From contig CAVSVP010000007.1 of the NCBI GenBank assembly GCA_963731125.1, positions 62,001 through 126,000 on the forward strand: a stretch of DNA of 64,000 nucleotides, given 5' to 3'. Source of the stretch: CAVSVP01 sp963731125 (GTDB taxonomy: Bacteria > Pseudomonadota > Gammaproteobacteria > Competibacterales > Competibacteraceae). Below are positions 1 to 8,770 of the stretch, in pieces; position 1 is the stretch's first letter; each line of letters opens with the position of its first letter. The notes below the pieces were generated by a model. That model did not search any database and was not told where the DNA came from. It saw only the letters and a program-made list of their open reading frames with translations. The position numbers were made by a program, and so were the translations under genes.

Positions 1-301
1 CTCTATGCCGGAGCAGGCGCTGTAGGGTCAGCGACTGGACCAGGCAATTGCTACGATAAAAATGATGCCGTGCCGCGATATTGACTAACTTTGCAATCGT
101 TTGGCCATGCCGTATTGCATCTGCGGTTGGCATAGGTGGTTCGTTGCTTATTCCCACTAGGCGATGCGATCGTGCCAAGCAGCGCCTAAAGCCTAGTAGG
201 CGAAGCTCCAGGGCTACCCACGGCTGCAGAACAACCGTTTGGCAAAGTAGCCGGCGTTCAGCAATACTGAGTGCCAGAAATTTTTTAATCTGCTCCGTCA
301 C
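1..301 (-). CDS. Lasso-peptide-type B2 protein (transglutaminase-like cysteine protease), partial
   Basis: This reading frame has no ATG and I translated it by hand. It starts at a GTG at 301-299, overlaps the stop of the upstream PqqD-like gene by 17 bp, and runs open to the window edge, so the C-terminus is missing. Its protein ends in the window with the NCLVQSLTLQRLLRH stretch, which matches the catalytic-Cys helix of the PF13471 family (lasso peptide biosynthesis B2, transglutaminase-like fold). In known systems B2 removes the leader peptide from a ribosomal precursor after the B1 recognition protein has bound it. The translational overlap with the PqqD-like gene is the usual B1-B2 arrangement. 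The His and Asp of the triad would lie beyond position 1 and cannot be checked. The family assignment is fairly sure; the kind of RiPP made is not known. Confidence 0.75.
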   Translation of the reverse strand, partial: MTEQIKKFLALSIAERRLLCQTVVLQPWVALELRLLGFRRCLARSHRLVGISNEPPMPTADAIRHGQTIAKLVNIAARHHFYRSNCLVQSLTLQRLLRHR

Positions 302-632
302 TGGTATCGCAAGGCTCCAAAGCTATTAATCCAGCGCTGACAAGTCGAGCAACCAATTCACTGAGATCTTGGTAAAGTGGTGCTTCTTGTACGGCATACT
401 CATCGAGCATGGCTTGGCAAACGGCATGCATGTCACCGTGTTTCTTGATTAGCTGCCATGCACGGGTGCTGACTTCGTTCAAACCAAAATAGCGTTCGCT
501 TTTGAGATCCAATAATACCGCTTCATTACCTATTTCTTGGAAAAGTACTTGGGGAAATACTTTTATCTTTTGTGGAAAAAATCCATTCATAAATTGGCGA
601 CTCCCGAATCCCTGATTTAATGGATATATCAT
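285..632 (-). CDS. PqqD-like RiPP recognition element protein (lasso B1 type)
   Basis: A 115-residue protein. From about residue 27 it has the PqqD fold pattern: a beta-strand start (VLFQEIGNEAVLLDLKS), the RYFGLNEVSTRAWQLI segment, then two helices ending in LVSAGLIAL. PqqD-like domains bind the leader of ribosomal precursor peptides and hand them to the processing enzymes. A stand-alone PqqD gene overlapping a B2-type protease gene is typical of split lasso-peptide systems and of related asparagine-synthase-associated clusters. The first 25 or so residues are not typical of the fold, so an internal start (M16) is possible. I found no convincing precursor-peptide frame in the 430 bp upstream; it may lie outside the window. 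Confidence 0.75.
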   Translation of the reverse strand: MIYPLNQGFGSRQFMNGFFPQKIKVFPQVLFQEIGNEAVLLDLKSERYFGLNEVSTRAWQLIKKHGDMHAVCQAMLDEYAVQEAPLYQDLSELVARLVSAGLIALEPCDTSDGAD

Positions 633-816
633 TTCTTATATGAATGTTATCACCGTAACTCAATAAAGATATTGCTTTAAGAGAAATATCGCTGGGAACA
701 GATGGTGGAATTTTTTGTTACGATGAGCACAGCAATCTTCCCTATGTTTAGGTTAACCTTCCTAAAGACAAAACCCGACTGTCCTAAGATTGAAACTTAG
801 TAGCTGCTTTACTTAT

Positions 817-997
817 ACTCGATGATCAAGTTTTTTCTTCTTGACTTTCGAATAAATTTACGAACTTTAAATTTTTCAAAAAGTTATAGCTTTCAAGCTA
901 CTGAGCAACTGGAGAGCGGCAATAATCGCTCATATTGATAACCATTTGATTATTCGACATTTGAAAATGTCAAGCACTAAAAACTTGATCATCGAGT
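817..997. repeat. 181-bp MITE-like element with 19-bp perfect terminal inverted repeats
   Basis: Positions 817-835 and 979-997 are exact reverse complements (19 bp, beginning ACTCGATGATCAAG). The trinucleotide TAT occurs immediately outside both ends (814-816 and 998-1000) and could be a target duplication. The inside is AT-rich, holds no reading frame, and contains further partly complementary tracts near each end, so the whole unit can fold on itself. It sits between the divergent PqqD-like and MsbA-like genes. Apart from this element, 633-1066 shows no gene. Confidence 0.6.
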
Positions 998-1066
998 TAT
1001 AGAGAGAAAACAGTTATGTGAGGAGGCTGAAAATTTTGTTAGAGGGATTGGTGATAACCATAAGTC

Positions 1067-2860
1067 ATGACATCCAGGCCAAAAAGCTACCATGCGGTCC
1101 CACTCCACTTTACCAAATTTACCGGCAACATGATTATTAACAAGGAACTTTACCTTCGTTTACTGAGCTATGTAAAGCCCCATCGCCAGGTTTTTATCAT
1201 CGCCATTCTCGCCATTCTAGTGCTTGCTAGTACCGAACCGTTGTTACCGGCTCTTGTTAAGCCGTTGCTGGATGGCAGTTTTGTAGAAAAGGACCCCATC
1301 GCCATCAAACTCATGCCGCTACTGCTGGCAGGCGTATTTCTGATACGTGGCATAGCCAGTTTTGTGGGAGCTGTCGCAATGCGTTGGGTCGCTAACCGGG
1401 TGGTCATGGATTTGCGCAATGAAATGTTTGCGCGACTGCTGACGCTGCCTGTTCACCGTTTCGACGATACTCCCGGTGGTATCTTGCTGTCTAAGTTGAC
1501 TTACGATGTCACGCAGGTAATGGAAGCGTCTACCCAAGCGGTTGTAACTCTGGTTAGGGATAGCGTGGCAGTCGCCGGTCTGTTGGCATGGATTTTTTAC
1601 CTTAACTGGGAACTTGCTTTAATTACCTTTTTTATCGCTCCGAGTATCGCCCTTATCGTTAGGCTCATCAGCCGACGTCTGCGCCGTCTAAGCCGGGAAT
1701 TGCAGGTCGCCATGGGTACTTTAAACCATATCATCGAGGAGGTGATTCAAGGTCATAGGGTAGTCAAGGTGTTTGCCGGAGAAGCTTATGAAACCAAGCG
1801 TTTTCGGCGTATCAGCAATCGGGTACGCCATTTCAACATGAAACTGGCTATTGCTTCTGAGGCTAGCGTACCCATCGTGCAACTGTTAACGGTGTCGGGC
1901 TTAGCAACGGTCATCTATATTGCCTCTTTGCAATCTGCAGCTAATGAAATTACCGTGGGAGGATTCGTTTCGTTATTTGGTGCAATGGCCATGCTGCTTG
2001 CGCCTATTAAGCGTTTGACCAAACTTAATGAGCCGCTGCAGCGGGGATTGGCAGCAGCAGAAAGTGTTTTTGCCCTGGTTGACGAATCACCGGAGCCGGA
2101 TCACGGTGCCCGCCGTATGGGTCGCACGCAGGGAATGGTAAACTTCCGGAGAATAAGCTTACGATACCGTGAGGGTACTGGTGAAGTACTGCGGGATTTC
2201 TCCTTGGAGGTAAAACCTGGCGAAACCATCGCTTTGGTGGGTCCTTCCGGCAGCGGCAAGACTACCCTGATGAGCTTGCTGCCGCGGTTCTATGACCCGA
2301 TTCAGGGCCATATTTTATTGGATGGCATAGAGATAACCGCTCTACGGTTAACTGACCTTCGGGCTAATATTGCCTATGTGGGGCAGGATATTGTGTTATT
2401 TAACGATACTGTAGCGGCCAACATCAGTTATGGCGCCTGTCGCGAGGTCAGCGAAACCGAAGTCATTAAAGCGGCTGAGGACGCCTATGCTATGGAGTTC
2501 ATCCGGCAACTTCCTGAAGGACTTAATACCTTTATTGGTGAAAACGGCATCCGCTTGTCGGGCGGACAACGCCAGCGCATCGCCATTGCCCGTGCGTTAC
2601 TAAAAAATGCGCCCATTCTAATACTCGATGAAGCCACGTCGGCTCTGGATACTCATACTGAGCGCCAAGTCCAGCAAGCTCTGGAGGCACTACGTCGGGG
2701 TCGTACCGCCTTTATTGTCGCTCATCGACTTTCCACCATCGAAAATGCCGACCGCATCGTAGTGTTAAACAGAGGCGAAATTGTGGAACTCGGCACCCAC
2801 GAAGAGCTATTGGTCAACGATGGATTATACGCAAGCCTATACCGTATGCAGAAACAGTAG
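1067..2860 (+). CDS. msbA: MsbA-family ABC exporter (lipid A/peptide exporter)
   Basis: A 597-residue half-transporter with an N-terminal six-helix membrane domain (about residues 40-330) and a C-terminal ATPase. The ATPase shows Walker A GPSGSGKT (about 391-398), the signature LSGGQ (about 496), Walker B ILILDEA (about 519) and the H-loop VAHRLST (about 551). The membrane-domain region around GGILLSKLTYDVTQV and the overall length match MsbA, which flips lipid A-core across the inner membrane. The family also includes RiPP exporters, and this gene is divergent from a lasso-type cassette, so a peptide export role cannot be excluded. No lpxK follows, unlike many msbA loci. ATG at 1130 (residue 22, MIINKEL) fits the family start better than 1067; neither has a clear ribosome binding site. 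Confidence 0.85.
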   Translation: MTSRPKSYHAVPLHFTKFTGNMIINKELYLRLLSYVKPHRQVFIIAILAILVLASTEPLLPALVKPLLDGSFVEKDPIAIKLMPLLLAGVFLIRGIASFVGAVAMRWVANRVVMDLRNEMFARLLTLPVHRFDDTPGGILLSKLTYDVTQVMEASTQAVVTLVRDSVAVAGLLAWIFYLNWELALITFFIAPSIALIVRLISRRLRRLSRELQVAMGTLNHIIEEVIQGHRVVKVFAGEAYETKRFRRISNRVRHFNMKLAIASEASVPIVQLLTVSGLATVIYIASLQSAANEITVGGFVSLFGAMAMLLAPIKRLTKLNEPLQRGLAAAESVFALVDESPEPDHGARRMGRTQGMVNFRRISLRYREGTGEVLRDFSLEVKPGETIALVGPSGSGKTTLMSLLPRFYDPIQGHILLDGIEITALRLTDLRANIAYVGQDIVLFNDTVAANISYGACREVSETEVIKAAEDAYAMEFIRQLPEGLNTFIGENGIRLSGGQRQRIAIARALLKNAPILILDEATSALDTHTERQVQQALEALRRGRTAFIVAHRLSTIENADRIVVLNRGEIVELGTHEELLVNDGLYASLYRMQKQ

Positions 2861-2892
2861 TCTGCATCGTAAGACGATAAGCTAAAAGTACC

Positions 2893-3357
2893 TTAACAAT
2901 CAATGACAACGAGTAATTTTTGTAGAAAATTGGCGGCCTGGCGATAGATACCGGGATGATTGCTTTCTCTTGGACCTGCTATGTTGAGAACATCAATCTG
3001 GTGAAATTGCAGCCAATCGTTAATGTGTTTTAGATCTTCCGTTGGAGCCGCCAAATTCAAAACAAATACCGGCTTTCCATAGTGTTGAGCCAATTTTTCT
3101 GTTAGCGCTGTGCCGCCCGTTAAGATACCTTGCGTCAGGATCAGCGTGCCGTCAGAATCGCGGACATTTTGTTCCGTACGGCAACGATAGTCGACTGTCT
3201 CCGTTTCCGTAAGTGGATAATGAGCGGGTATTACACCATCCTCGGCTCGGCGTCCTCGGGGACACCAGCCACCACAAGGTATTCCTTGGCACAAAGCCGT
3301 ATCAAGGGCGGCTCGGTCCACTCCGGTCTGACCGCCTGATACGATTTTTTTGAGCAT
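2893..3357 (-). CDS. SLOG-fold putative molybdenum carrier protein
   Basis: About 154 residues from the ATG at 3357. The frame is open further upstream to 3432, but that part overlaps the AraC-type gene and is not conserved-looking. The N-terminal KKIVSGGQTGVDRAALD is the Rossmann nucleotide-binding start of the 'putative molybdenum carrier' family (PF12694), followed by GGWCPRGRRAEDG and the later SDGTLILT and TGGTALT segments that line the pocket in this fold. The binding partner is not firmly known for this family. The gene starts 10 bp after the stop of the AraC-type regulator on the same strand, suggesting co-transcription. Confidence 0.75.
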   Translation of the reverse strand: MLKKIVSGGQTGVDRAALDTALCQGIPCGGWCPRGRRAEDGVIPAHYPLTETETVDYRCRTEQNVRDSDGTLILTQGILTGGTALTEKLAQHYGKPVFVLNLAAPTEDLKHINDWLQFHQIDVLNIAGPRESNHPGIYRQAANFLQKLLVVIDC

Positions 3358-3367
3358 ACCTGACAAA

Positions 3368-4378
3368 TCAACCTGTCGCCTGCCGGCGACGAAACAAACG
3401 GGGTGAAATCCCAGTCCAGCGCCGGAAGGCACGGGTGAAATTAGCCGGTTCGGTATAGCCTAGTTCGAAGGCAATGTTGATCAGGCTGATATGCGGCTCT
3501 GCCAGCAAACGCATGGCCTTGTCGAAACGAGCTTGTTCGATCAGCCGGGAGTAACTGAGGTTAGCGGCCGCCAGCCGTCGCTGAAAAGTGCGAACGCTCA
3601 TTCCGGCCACTTCCGCTGCCAGCCCGATGTTCGGGTGTCCTTCCCCCAGTAGCATGTCCAGCACCTGTCGAACCGAACCGGCAAAGTCGCCGGCTGGCGC
3701 CGACGTCCATAAGTCTGTCTCCGCTTTGGATGGCATGACTGGCAATTTGGCCTGCTTTTTTAGCGGCAGCATTAACAAATTCCGTGAAAAAAACAGGGCG
3801 GTCGCTTCCTGGTGGAAGGCCAATCTGGCGTCGGCCAGTGGCTCAAACTTACCCAATTCCGGCGAGGGAGCCGTCTCGAAATGAATCTCTCGTGGTCGCC
3901 AGTTTGCTCCGGCGGCCAGACGGACGAGCTGCAGTAAATACATTAAGGCATAATGATCCGCCTGCTGGCGGCCATGATCAACCCTCGCGACTAATTGATG
4001 GCAAAGTTGCGCCTGCTCGCCTTGAATCTTGAGCCAGATGCGCTCGCCCGTATTATGAGCGGCCACCAACCGGGAGGCCGCGGTGATCGCTTCATAGAGC
4101 GTAAGCGACCCGCAGATCAAGCGGCCAAAGATGCCCAACTCTTCGAGCCGTGCCCGCTGCCCAATCTGCAGGCCAAGTTGGGCAATCCCCTGAGAGAGGG
4201 CAGCCTGCTCCAGGAAGTGGCAACCTTGGGATAGCGGAATCAAGGTTTCCGGATTTTCGCAGACAGCCATCGGCAGTTTTGCTGCGGTCATAAGGCGTTG
4301 CAAAGGTGCGCCTATTTCCTTAAGAAAGGTCACGAACGGTAGGATCGCGTTCACGCGAACCAGCGGGATGGGGTCCAT
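3368..4378 (-). CDS. AraC family transcriptional regulator
   Basis: A 336-residue protein with an N-terminal arabinose-binding-type effector domain (about residues 15-200) and a C-terminal AraC DNA-binding domain with two helix-turn-helix motifs: LAAEVAGMSVRTFQRRL around residue 253 and the second recognition region INIAFELGYTEPANFTRAF around 300. The overall layout resembles the OruR/ArgR-like group, whose ligands are small metabolites. It is followed closely by the molybdenum-carrier-like gene and is divergent from the SYLF lipoprotein gene; the 277 bp between them (4379-4655) is AT-rich and probably holds both promoters, although I could not place them. Target and ligand are unknown. Confidence 0.85.
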   Translation of the reverse strand: MDPIPLVRVNAILPFVTFLKEIGAPLQRLMTAAKLPMAVCENPETLIPLSQGCHFLEQAALSQGIAQLGLQIGQRARLEELGIFGRLICGSLTLYEAITAASRLVAAHNTGERIWLKIQGEQAQLCHQLVARVDHGRQQADHYALMYLLQLVRLAAGANWRPREIHFETAPSPELGKFEPLADARLAFHQEATALFFSRNLLMLPLKKQAKLPVMPSKAETDLWTSAPAGDFAGSVRQVLDMLLGEGHPNIGLAAEVAGMSVRTFQRRLAAANLSYSRLIEQARFDKAMRLLAEPHISLINIAFELGYTEPANFTRAFRRWTGISPRLFRRRQATG

Positions 4379-4655
4379 AAAACCTCCTCAGGCTACTATC
4401 GACTGCCGGATATCTGCCCTGGCTCAGGCGAGTAAACATATTATTGGGTTTGGCGTGAAATGATAAGAATATAGTTAAAAAAGAATACAATATCATCAGT
4501 TACGGTTTGATTATTCGCCAACCTCCATAAGAAATTCAATGAGCCGTTAACGGGAACCTTACAGCTACCAAGAGGAAACAGTTGCCAATGGTGCGCCGTC
4601 CAGTAGGGTTACTTCTTTTATTAATCATCTCCAAACTAACTGGAGAAGAAAACTC

Positions 4656-5228
4656 ATGCGTACAGTAATCATATCTATGTTGACAGTCATATATCTTGGC
4701 CTGTCGGCCTGTTCATCAACGCCTGAATCGCCATACCAGGTAGACGAGCAGCGGGCTTCCGTGCGCGACATGGCCAGACAGACGCTGGCCCAACTCTATC
4801 AGGCGAATCCCGAAGCCCAGAACGCCATCCGGAACGCGGCGGGCTATGCGGTGTTCAGCGACTTCGGCATGAAGGTTCTCTATATGGGGGGTGCCAAGGG
4901 TCAAGGCATCACCGTGAACAACGCCACCGGCGAAGCGATTTTCATGAAAATGATCGAGTTGCAGCCCGGCCTTGGCGTGGGCGCGGAACGATTCCGGCTG
5001 GTGTTGGTGTTTGACACGCCACAAGCCTTTAACCAGTTTGTAACGTCCGGCTGGGAATTTGGAGCGAATGCGATGGCGGCCGCGAAGAGCAAGACCCGGG
5101 GTGGAGCCTATAGCGGCGCGGTATCGGTATCGCCAGACATACATTTGTACCAACTCACGGAAGAGGGACTCATCGCCGGCGTCAGCGTTACAGGGGCCAA
5201 GTTCTATAGGGATGCTGAATTGAACTAA
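4656..5228 (+). CDS. SYLF/YSC84-domain lipoprotein
   Basis: 190 residues. The N-terminus is a lipoprotein signal ending in the lipobox LSAC at about residue 19, so the protein should be lipidated and membrane-anchored. The rest matches the SYLF (YSC84, PF04366) lipid-binding domain: AGYAVFSDFGMKVLYMGGAK, then GLGVGAERFRLVLVF and the C-terminal SVSVTGAKFY-like end (here GVSVTGAKFYRDAEL). SYLF domains bind phosphoinositides in eukaryotes; the bacterial lipoproteins are periplasmic and of unknown ligand. A GGAGA ribosome binding site lies 9 bp before the ATG. It is the first gene of the same-strand envelope block that continues to 18846. Confidence 0.85.
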   Translation: MRTVIISMLTVIYLGLSACSSTPESPYQVDEQRASVRDMARQTLAQLYQANPEAQNAIRNAAGYAVFSDFGMKVLYMGGAKGQGITVNNATGEAIFMKMIELQPGLGVGAERFRLVLVFDTPQAFNQFVTSGWEFGANAMAAAKSKTRGGAYSGAVSVSPDIHLYQLTEEGLIAGVSVTGAKFYRDAELN

Positions 5229-5351
5229 AGCCTAATATCTTTAGTGGGGTGCATCGACTGACGCCATGATTCAAGGTCAAGGTGAACCTGAATTGGTAGT
5301 CCTGAAAACCATAATTCATCCACGACCAGCCAAACGGAGGAAACTGTAATT

Positions 5352-8114
5352 ATGATGAGTATTTTTTTTCGGAAATTGCCAAATAAGGCCGGGTTGAAAG
5401 TCTTCTCAATGCTGGCTTTTGCGGCCTGTTTCACCTTCGGCAGCGTCCAAGCTGCCGACAAGGGGCCACGCCACCATGCGGAAGGCCAATTCGATGCCGC
5501 GAACTCCACCTATCAGGTGGTCGAGGGTGACGACCTGGCCGCGATTGCCGAGCGTTTCGGTGTCGCGGTCGCCGACCTGAAGGAAGGCAACAAGCTCGAC
5601 TCGGACATAATCGTGGTCGGTCAGAAACTGGTGATCGCCACCGACGCCGGCGAAAAGAGTCCGACCTTTACCCCGCAGGTCACCGGCACCCTGGGCTCAC
5701 CCAGCGCCACCACGACCATCAGCGGCAAGCAACTGCCCCCGCCCCAGCCGAAATTCGGCGGCGTGATCAAGGATAACGCGCTGGAGTCCACTCCCTGGTG
5801 GCCGCCGACCGTCGTGGCACCCAAGGAGGCGCCCAACATCCTGCTCATCATGACCGACGACGCCGGCTTCGGTATTCCGAGCACCTTCGGCGGCGTCATT
5901 CCGACACCGACGATGGACCGCATCGCGAACGAGGGTTTGCGCTACAACCGCATGTTCTCCACCTCGCTGTGCTCGCCGACGCGCGCCGCGCAGATCACCG
6001 GGCGCAACCACCACTCGGTCGGCTTCGGCGTGATCGCCGAGCAGGCCACCGGCTTCCCCGGCTACGACAGCGTCATCGGCGTGGACAACGCCACGATCGG
6101 CCGTATCCTGCTGGACAATGGCTATGCCACGTCGTGGTTCGGTAAGGACCACAACACGCCGACCTACCAGGCCAGCCAGGCCGGGCCCTTCGACCAGTGG
6201 CCGACCGGCATGGGCTTCGAGTACTTCTACGGGTTCGTGGGCGGTGACGCCAACCAGTGGCAGCCGAACCTGTTCCGCAACACGACGCAGATCTATCCCT
6301 TCGACGGCAAGCCGCCCGGAACCTGGAACCTGATCACCGCGATGGCCGACGACGCCATCGACTGGATGTACCGAATCCACCAGACCGACCCGAGCAAGCC
6401 GGTCTTTATCTACTACGTGCCTGGCGCCTCGCACGCACCGCATCACCCGCTGAAGGAGTGGGTGGACAAGATCCACGAGATGCACCTGTTCGACGACGGC
6501 TACGAGAAGCTGCGCGAAACCATCTTCGCGAATCAGCAGAAGCTCGGCGTGATCCCCAAGGGTCTGGAGTTGACGCCCTGGCCCGATGACATCCTGACAC
6601 CCTGGGACAAGCTCACTCCCGAGGCGAAAAAGCTCTTCATCCGCCAGGTCGAAGTCTTCGCTGCCTATGTGGCCTACAACGACCATGAGATCGGCCGCGT
6701 GATCCAGGCCTTCGATGACCTGGGCAAGCTCGACAACACGCTGATCATCTACCAGAACGGCGACAACGGCACCAGCGCCGAGGGTGGGCCGCTCGGCACG
6801 TTCAGTGAGGTCGCTTTCTTCAACGGCGTGGCGCCGCCGGTGGACGTGCAGATGGAGTTCTACGACGTCTGGGGCACCGAAAAGACCTATAACCACATGT
6901 CAGCCGGCTGGTCGTGGGCCTTCGACACGCCGTTCGACTGGTTCAAGCAGAACGCCTCCCGGTTCGGCGGCACCAACCAGAACATGGTGGTGTCGTGGCC
7001 GAAAGTCATCAAGGACAAGGGCGGCTTGCGCGAGCAGTTCGTTCACGTGATCGACATCGTGCCCACCCTTCTTGAGGTCACCGGCATCGGCGCGCCCGAA
7101 GTCGTGGATGGCATCAAGCAGAAGCCGATCGAGGGCACCAGCTTCGCCTACACCTTCGACGCGAAGAATGCCAAGGCGCCGTCCCGGCACAAGACGCAGT
7201 ACTTCGAGATGATGGGCCAGTGGGCGATCTATCACGACGGCTGGTTGATGAGCACCAAGGTCAATCGGGCGCCGTGGCAGGCGTTCGAGGCGGCCAACCC
7301 GGACCCGCTGAACAACCAGGTGTTCCAGCTCTACAACCTGGAAGAGAGTTGGAACCAGTCCGACGACATCGCCGCGCAGCACCCCGACAAGGTGAAGGAA
7401 ATGCGAGCGATGTTCCTCGAGGAAGCCAAGAAATATCAGGTCCTCCCGTTGAATGCGTCGGTGGGCGCCCGGGTCGCGGCTCAGCGTCCGAGCGTCCTCG
7501 CCGGTCGCAACGAACTCGTCTATACGCGGCCGATGGTCGGCATCCCGCAGGGCGATGCCCCCTACCTGCTCGATACCTCGTACACCATCACGGCGGACAT
7601 CACGATCCCCGAAGGCGGCGCGGAGGGCATGATCGTGACCTCGGGCGGGCGCTTCGCAGGCTGGGGCTTCTACCTGCGCGAGGGCAAGCCGGTGTTCCTG
7701 TGGAATCTGCTCGATCTCGAGCGCATCAAGTGGGAAGGCCAGGCAGCGCTCATGCCCGGCAGGCACATCCTGGAGTTCGACTTCAAATATGACGGCTCAG
7801 GGCTCGGCACGATGAAATACAACAGCTTCGCCGGCATCGGTAAAGGCGGCGTCGGCACCCTCAAGGTGGACGGCACGGTCGCGGATACCCAGAAGATGGA
7901 GAAGACCATCCCGATCATCCTGCAATGGGACGAGAGCTTCGACATCGGCCGCGACACGCTGACCGGCGTGAACGATGATGACTATTTGCCGCCGTACCCG
8001 CTCACCGCCCAGTTCAACAAGTTGACCATCAAGATAGACCGCCCGCAGTTGTCGCCCGAGGAGATCAAGAAACTGGAGGAGGGCTTGAAGAAAGTGGAAG
8101 CCGGTCGCGAATAA
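5352..8114 (+). CDS. Secreted LysM-containing arylsulfatase
   Basis: 920 residues with a signal peptide ending SVQA-AD (about residue 34), a LysM domain (about 52-96: VVEGDDLAAIAERFG ... GQKLVIA) and a large sulfatase domain (PF00884). Metal ligands D169/D170 lie in LLIMTDDAGFG; the formylglycine motif CSPTR starts at Cys207; the second metal site is GDNG at about 470. The C-terminal 200 residues look like a separate beta-rich domain. It should hydrolyse sulfate esters in the periplasm or outside the cell after Cys207 is converted to formylglycine; no maturase is in view. Start: ATG with GGAGG 10 bp upstream. The N-terminal LysM module is shared with the DUF1254 protein at 8771. GC-rich compared with the flanking housekeeping genes. 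Substrate unknown. Confidence 0.9.
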   Translation: MMSIFFRKLPNKAGLKVFSMLAFAACFTFGSVQAADKGPRHHAEGQFDAANSTYQVVEGDDLAAIAERFGVAVADLKEGNKLDSDIIVVGQKLVIATDAGEKSPTFTPQVTGTLGSPSATTTISGKQLPPPQPKFGGVIKDNALESTPWWPPTVVAPKEAPNILLIMTDDAGFGIPSTFGGVIPTPTMDRIANEGLRYNRMFSTSLCSPTRAAQITGRNHHSVGFGVIAEQATGFPGYDSVIGVDNATIGRILLDNGYATSWFGKDHNTPTYQASQAGPFDQWPTGMGFEYFYGFVGGDANQWQPNLFRNTTQIYPFDGKPPGTWNLITAMADDAIDWMYRIHQTDPSKPVFIYYVPGASHAPHHPLKEWVDKIHEMHLFDDGYEKLRETIFANQQKLGVIPKGLELTPWPDDILTPWDKLTPEAKKLFIRQVEVFAAYVAYNDHEIGRVIQAFDDLGKLDNTLIIYQNGDNGTSAEGGPLGTFSEVAFFNGVAPPVDVQMEFYDVWGTEKTYNHMSAGWSWAFDTPFDWFKQNASRFGGTNQNMVVSWPKVIKDKGGLREQFVHVIDIVPTLLEVTGIGAPEVVDGIKQKPIEGTSFAYTFDAKNAKAPSRHKTQYFEMMGQWAIYHDGWLMSTKVNRAPWQAFEAANPDPLNNQVFQLYNLEESWNQSDDIAAQHPDKVKEMRAMFLEEAKKYQVLPLNASVGARVAAQRPSVLAGRNELVYTRPMVGIPQGDAPYLLDTSYTITADITIPEGGAEGMIVTSGGRFAGWGFYLREGKPVFLWNLLDLERIKWEGQAALMPGRHILEFDFKYDGSGLGTMKYNSFAGIGKGGVGTLKVDGTVADTQKMEKTIPIILQWDESFDIGRDTLTGVNDDDYLPPYPLTAQFNKLTIKIDRPQLSPEEIKKLEEGLKKVEAGRE

Positions 8115-8143
8115 GCGACCAGCTAGCCCGGTCGTGAAACGCG

Positions 8144-8172
8144 CGGGCCGCTCTCGCAAGGGAGCGGGCCCG
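8144..8172 (+). terminator. GC-rich hairpin downstream of the sulfatase gene
   Basis: CGGGCCGCTC at 8144-8153 can pair with GAGCGGGCCCG at 8162-8172 (one bulged base, 8-nt loop). It sits 30 bp after the sulfatase stop. The following sequence is T/C-rich but has no clean T run, so it may be a weak terminator or an mRNA stabilising hairpin between two genes of one operon. Confidence 0.4.
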
Positions 8173-8253
8173 TGTGCTTCCCTTCATCCTTGCTGGGACG
8201 AGATCGCAGCCCGAGGGCTGCGTGTCGGCATAGTCAATCTGGAAGAAAGAACG

Positions 8254-8691
8254 ATGAAGAAGCCCGTTCCGCGCACCCTATCGATACTCGCGCTTGTCCT
8301 TGGCGTCTCTACAGGGCTTGCTATTGCACAGGAAACGCCGCCGCCGGAGGTAAAGGCGGAGGTGCCGCCCGCCGAGTTTGAATCCGGTTTCGACACCTTA
8401 TTGGGCCGATGGATGCGACCCGACGGCGGCTACCTGATCACCATCCAGGGCGTCGACCCCGACGGCAAGCTCGACGCCGCCTACGCAAACCCCCGTCCGC
8501 TCCCGTTCGCGAAGGCCGAGGCGATACAGGACGGCAAGACCATCAAGCTCTTCTTCGAGTTGCGCGCCGGCGGCTACAACGGGTCCACCTACACCCTGGC
8601 CTACGACCCGGCGAACGATATTCTCCAGGGCGTCTACTACCAGGCGGTCGCGCAGCAGAAGTTCGACGTCTATTTCGAGCGCGCCAAGTAG
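8254..8691 (+). CDS. Small secreted protein downstream of sulfatase, function unknown
   Basis: 145 residues starting at ATG 8254, chosen because it begins a clean signal peptide (MKKPVPRTLSILALVLG ... AIAQ, about 25 residues) and has a GGAAGAAAG ribosome site; the frame is open upstream to 8134 but that part has no signal features. The mature part is a single small domain, with patterns such as LLGRWMRPDGGYLITI and KLFFELRAGGYNGSTYTLAYD that look like an eight-strand beta-barrel or lipocalin-like fold, and it contains no catalytic motif I recognise. It lies between the LysM-sulfatase and the LysM-DUF1254 genes and is probably co-transcribed. The fold remark is only an impression. Confidence 0.75.
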   Translation: MKKPVPRTLSILALVLGVSTGLAIAQETPPPEVKAEVPPAEFESGFDTLLGRWMRPDGGYLITIQGVDPDGKLDAAYANPRPLPFAKAEAIQDGKTIKLFFELRAGGYNGSTYTLAYDPANDILQGVYYQAVAQQKFDVYFERAK

Positions 8692-8770
8692 CGGGCACGG
8701 CGTTCCACCCTTTAACAAATTCCGTTTCAATCACTTAGCCAAACAGACCACGTTGTTGGAGGATCCTAAG

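Noticed and set aside
81..329. Plus-strand frame of 82 codons at the left edge
   Set aside because: It is antisense to the B2-protease and PqqD-like genes, which have clear family motifs; its own translation is Arg/Ser-rich shadow sequence.
702..800. 32-codon frame near the PqqD-like gene as a RiPP precursor
   Set aside because: It is on the opposite strand, has no recognisable leader pattern or core, and has no ribosome site.
1067..2860. MsbA-like gene as a dedicated lasso-peptide exporter
   Set aside because: The membrane domain resembles lipid A exporters and the gene is divergent from the RiPP pair, so I kept the general call.
5697..6896. Long antisense frame of 399 codons under the sulfatase
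   Set aside because: It is a mirror of a GC-rich coding frame; the translation is Val/Arg/Asp-rich without motifs, and the sulfatase frame is certain. The same holds for 6900-7766 and 8735-9691.
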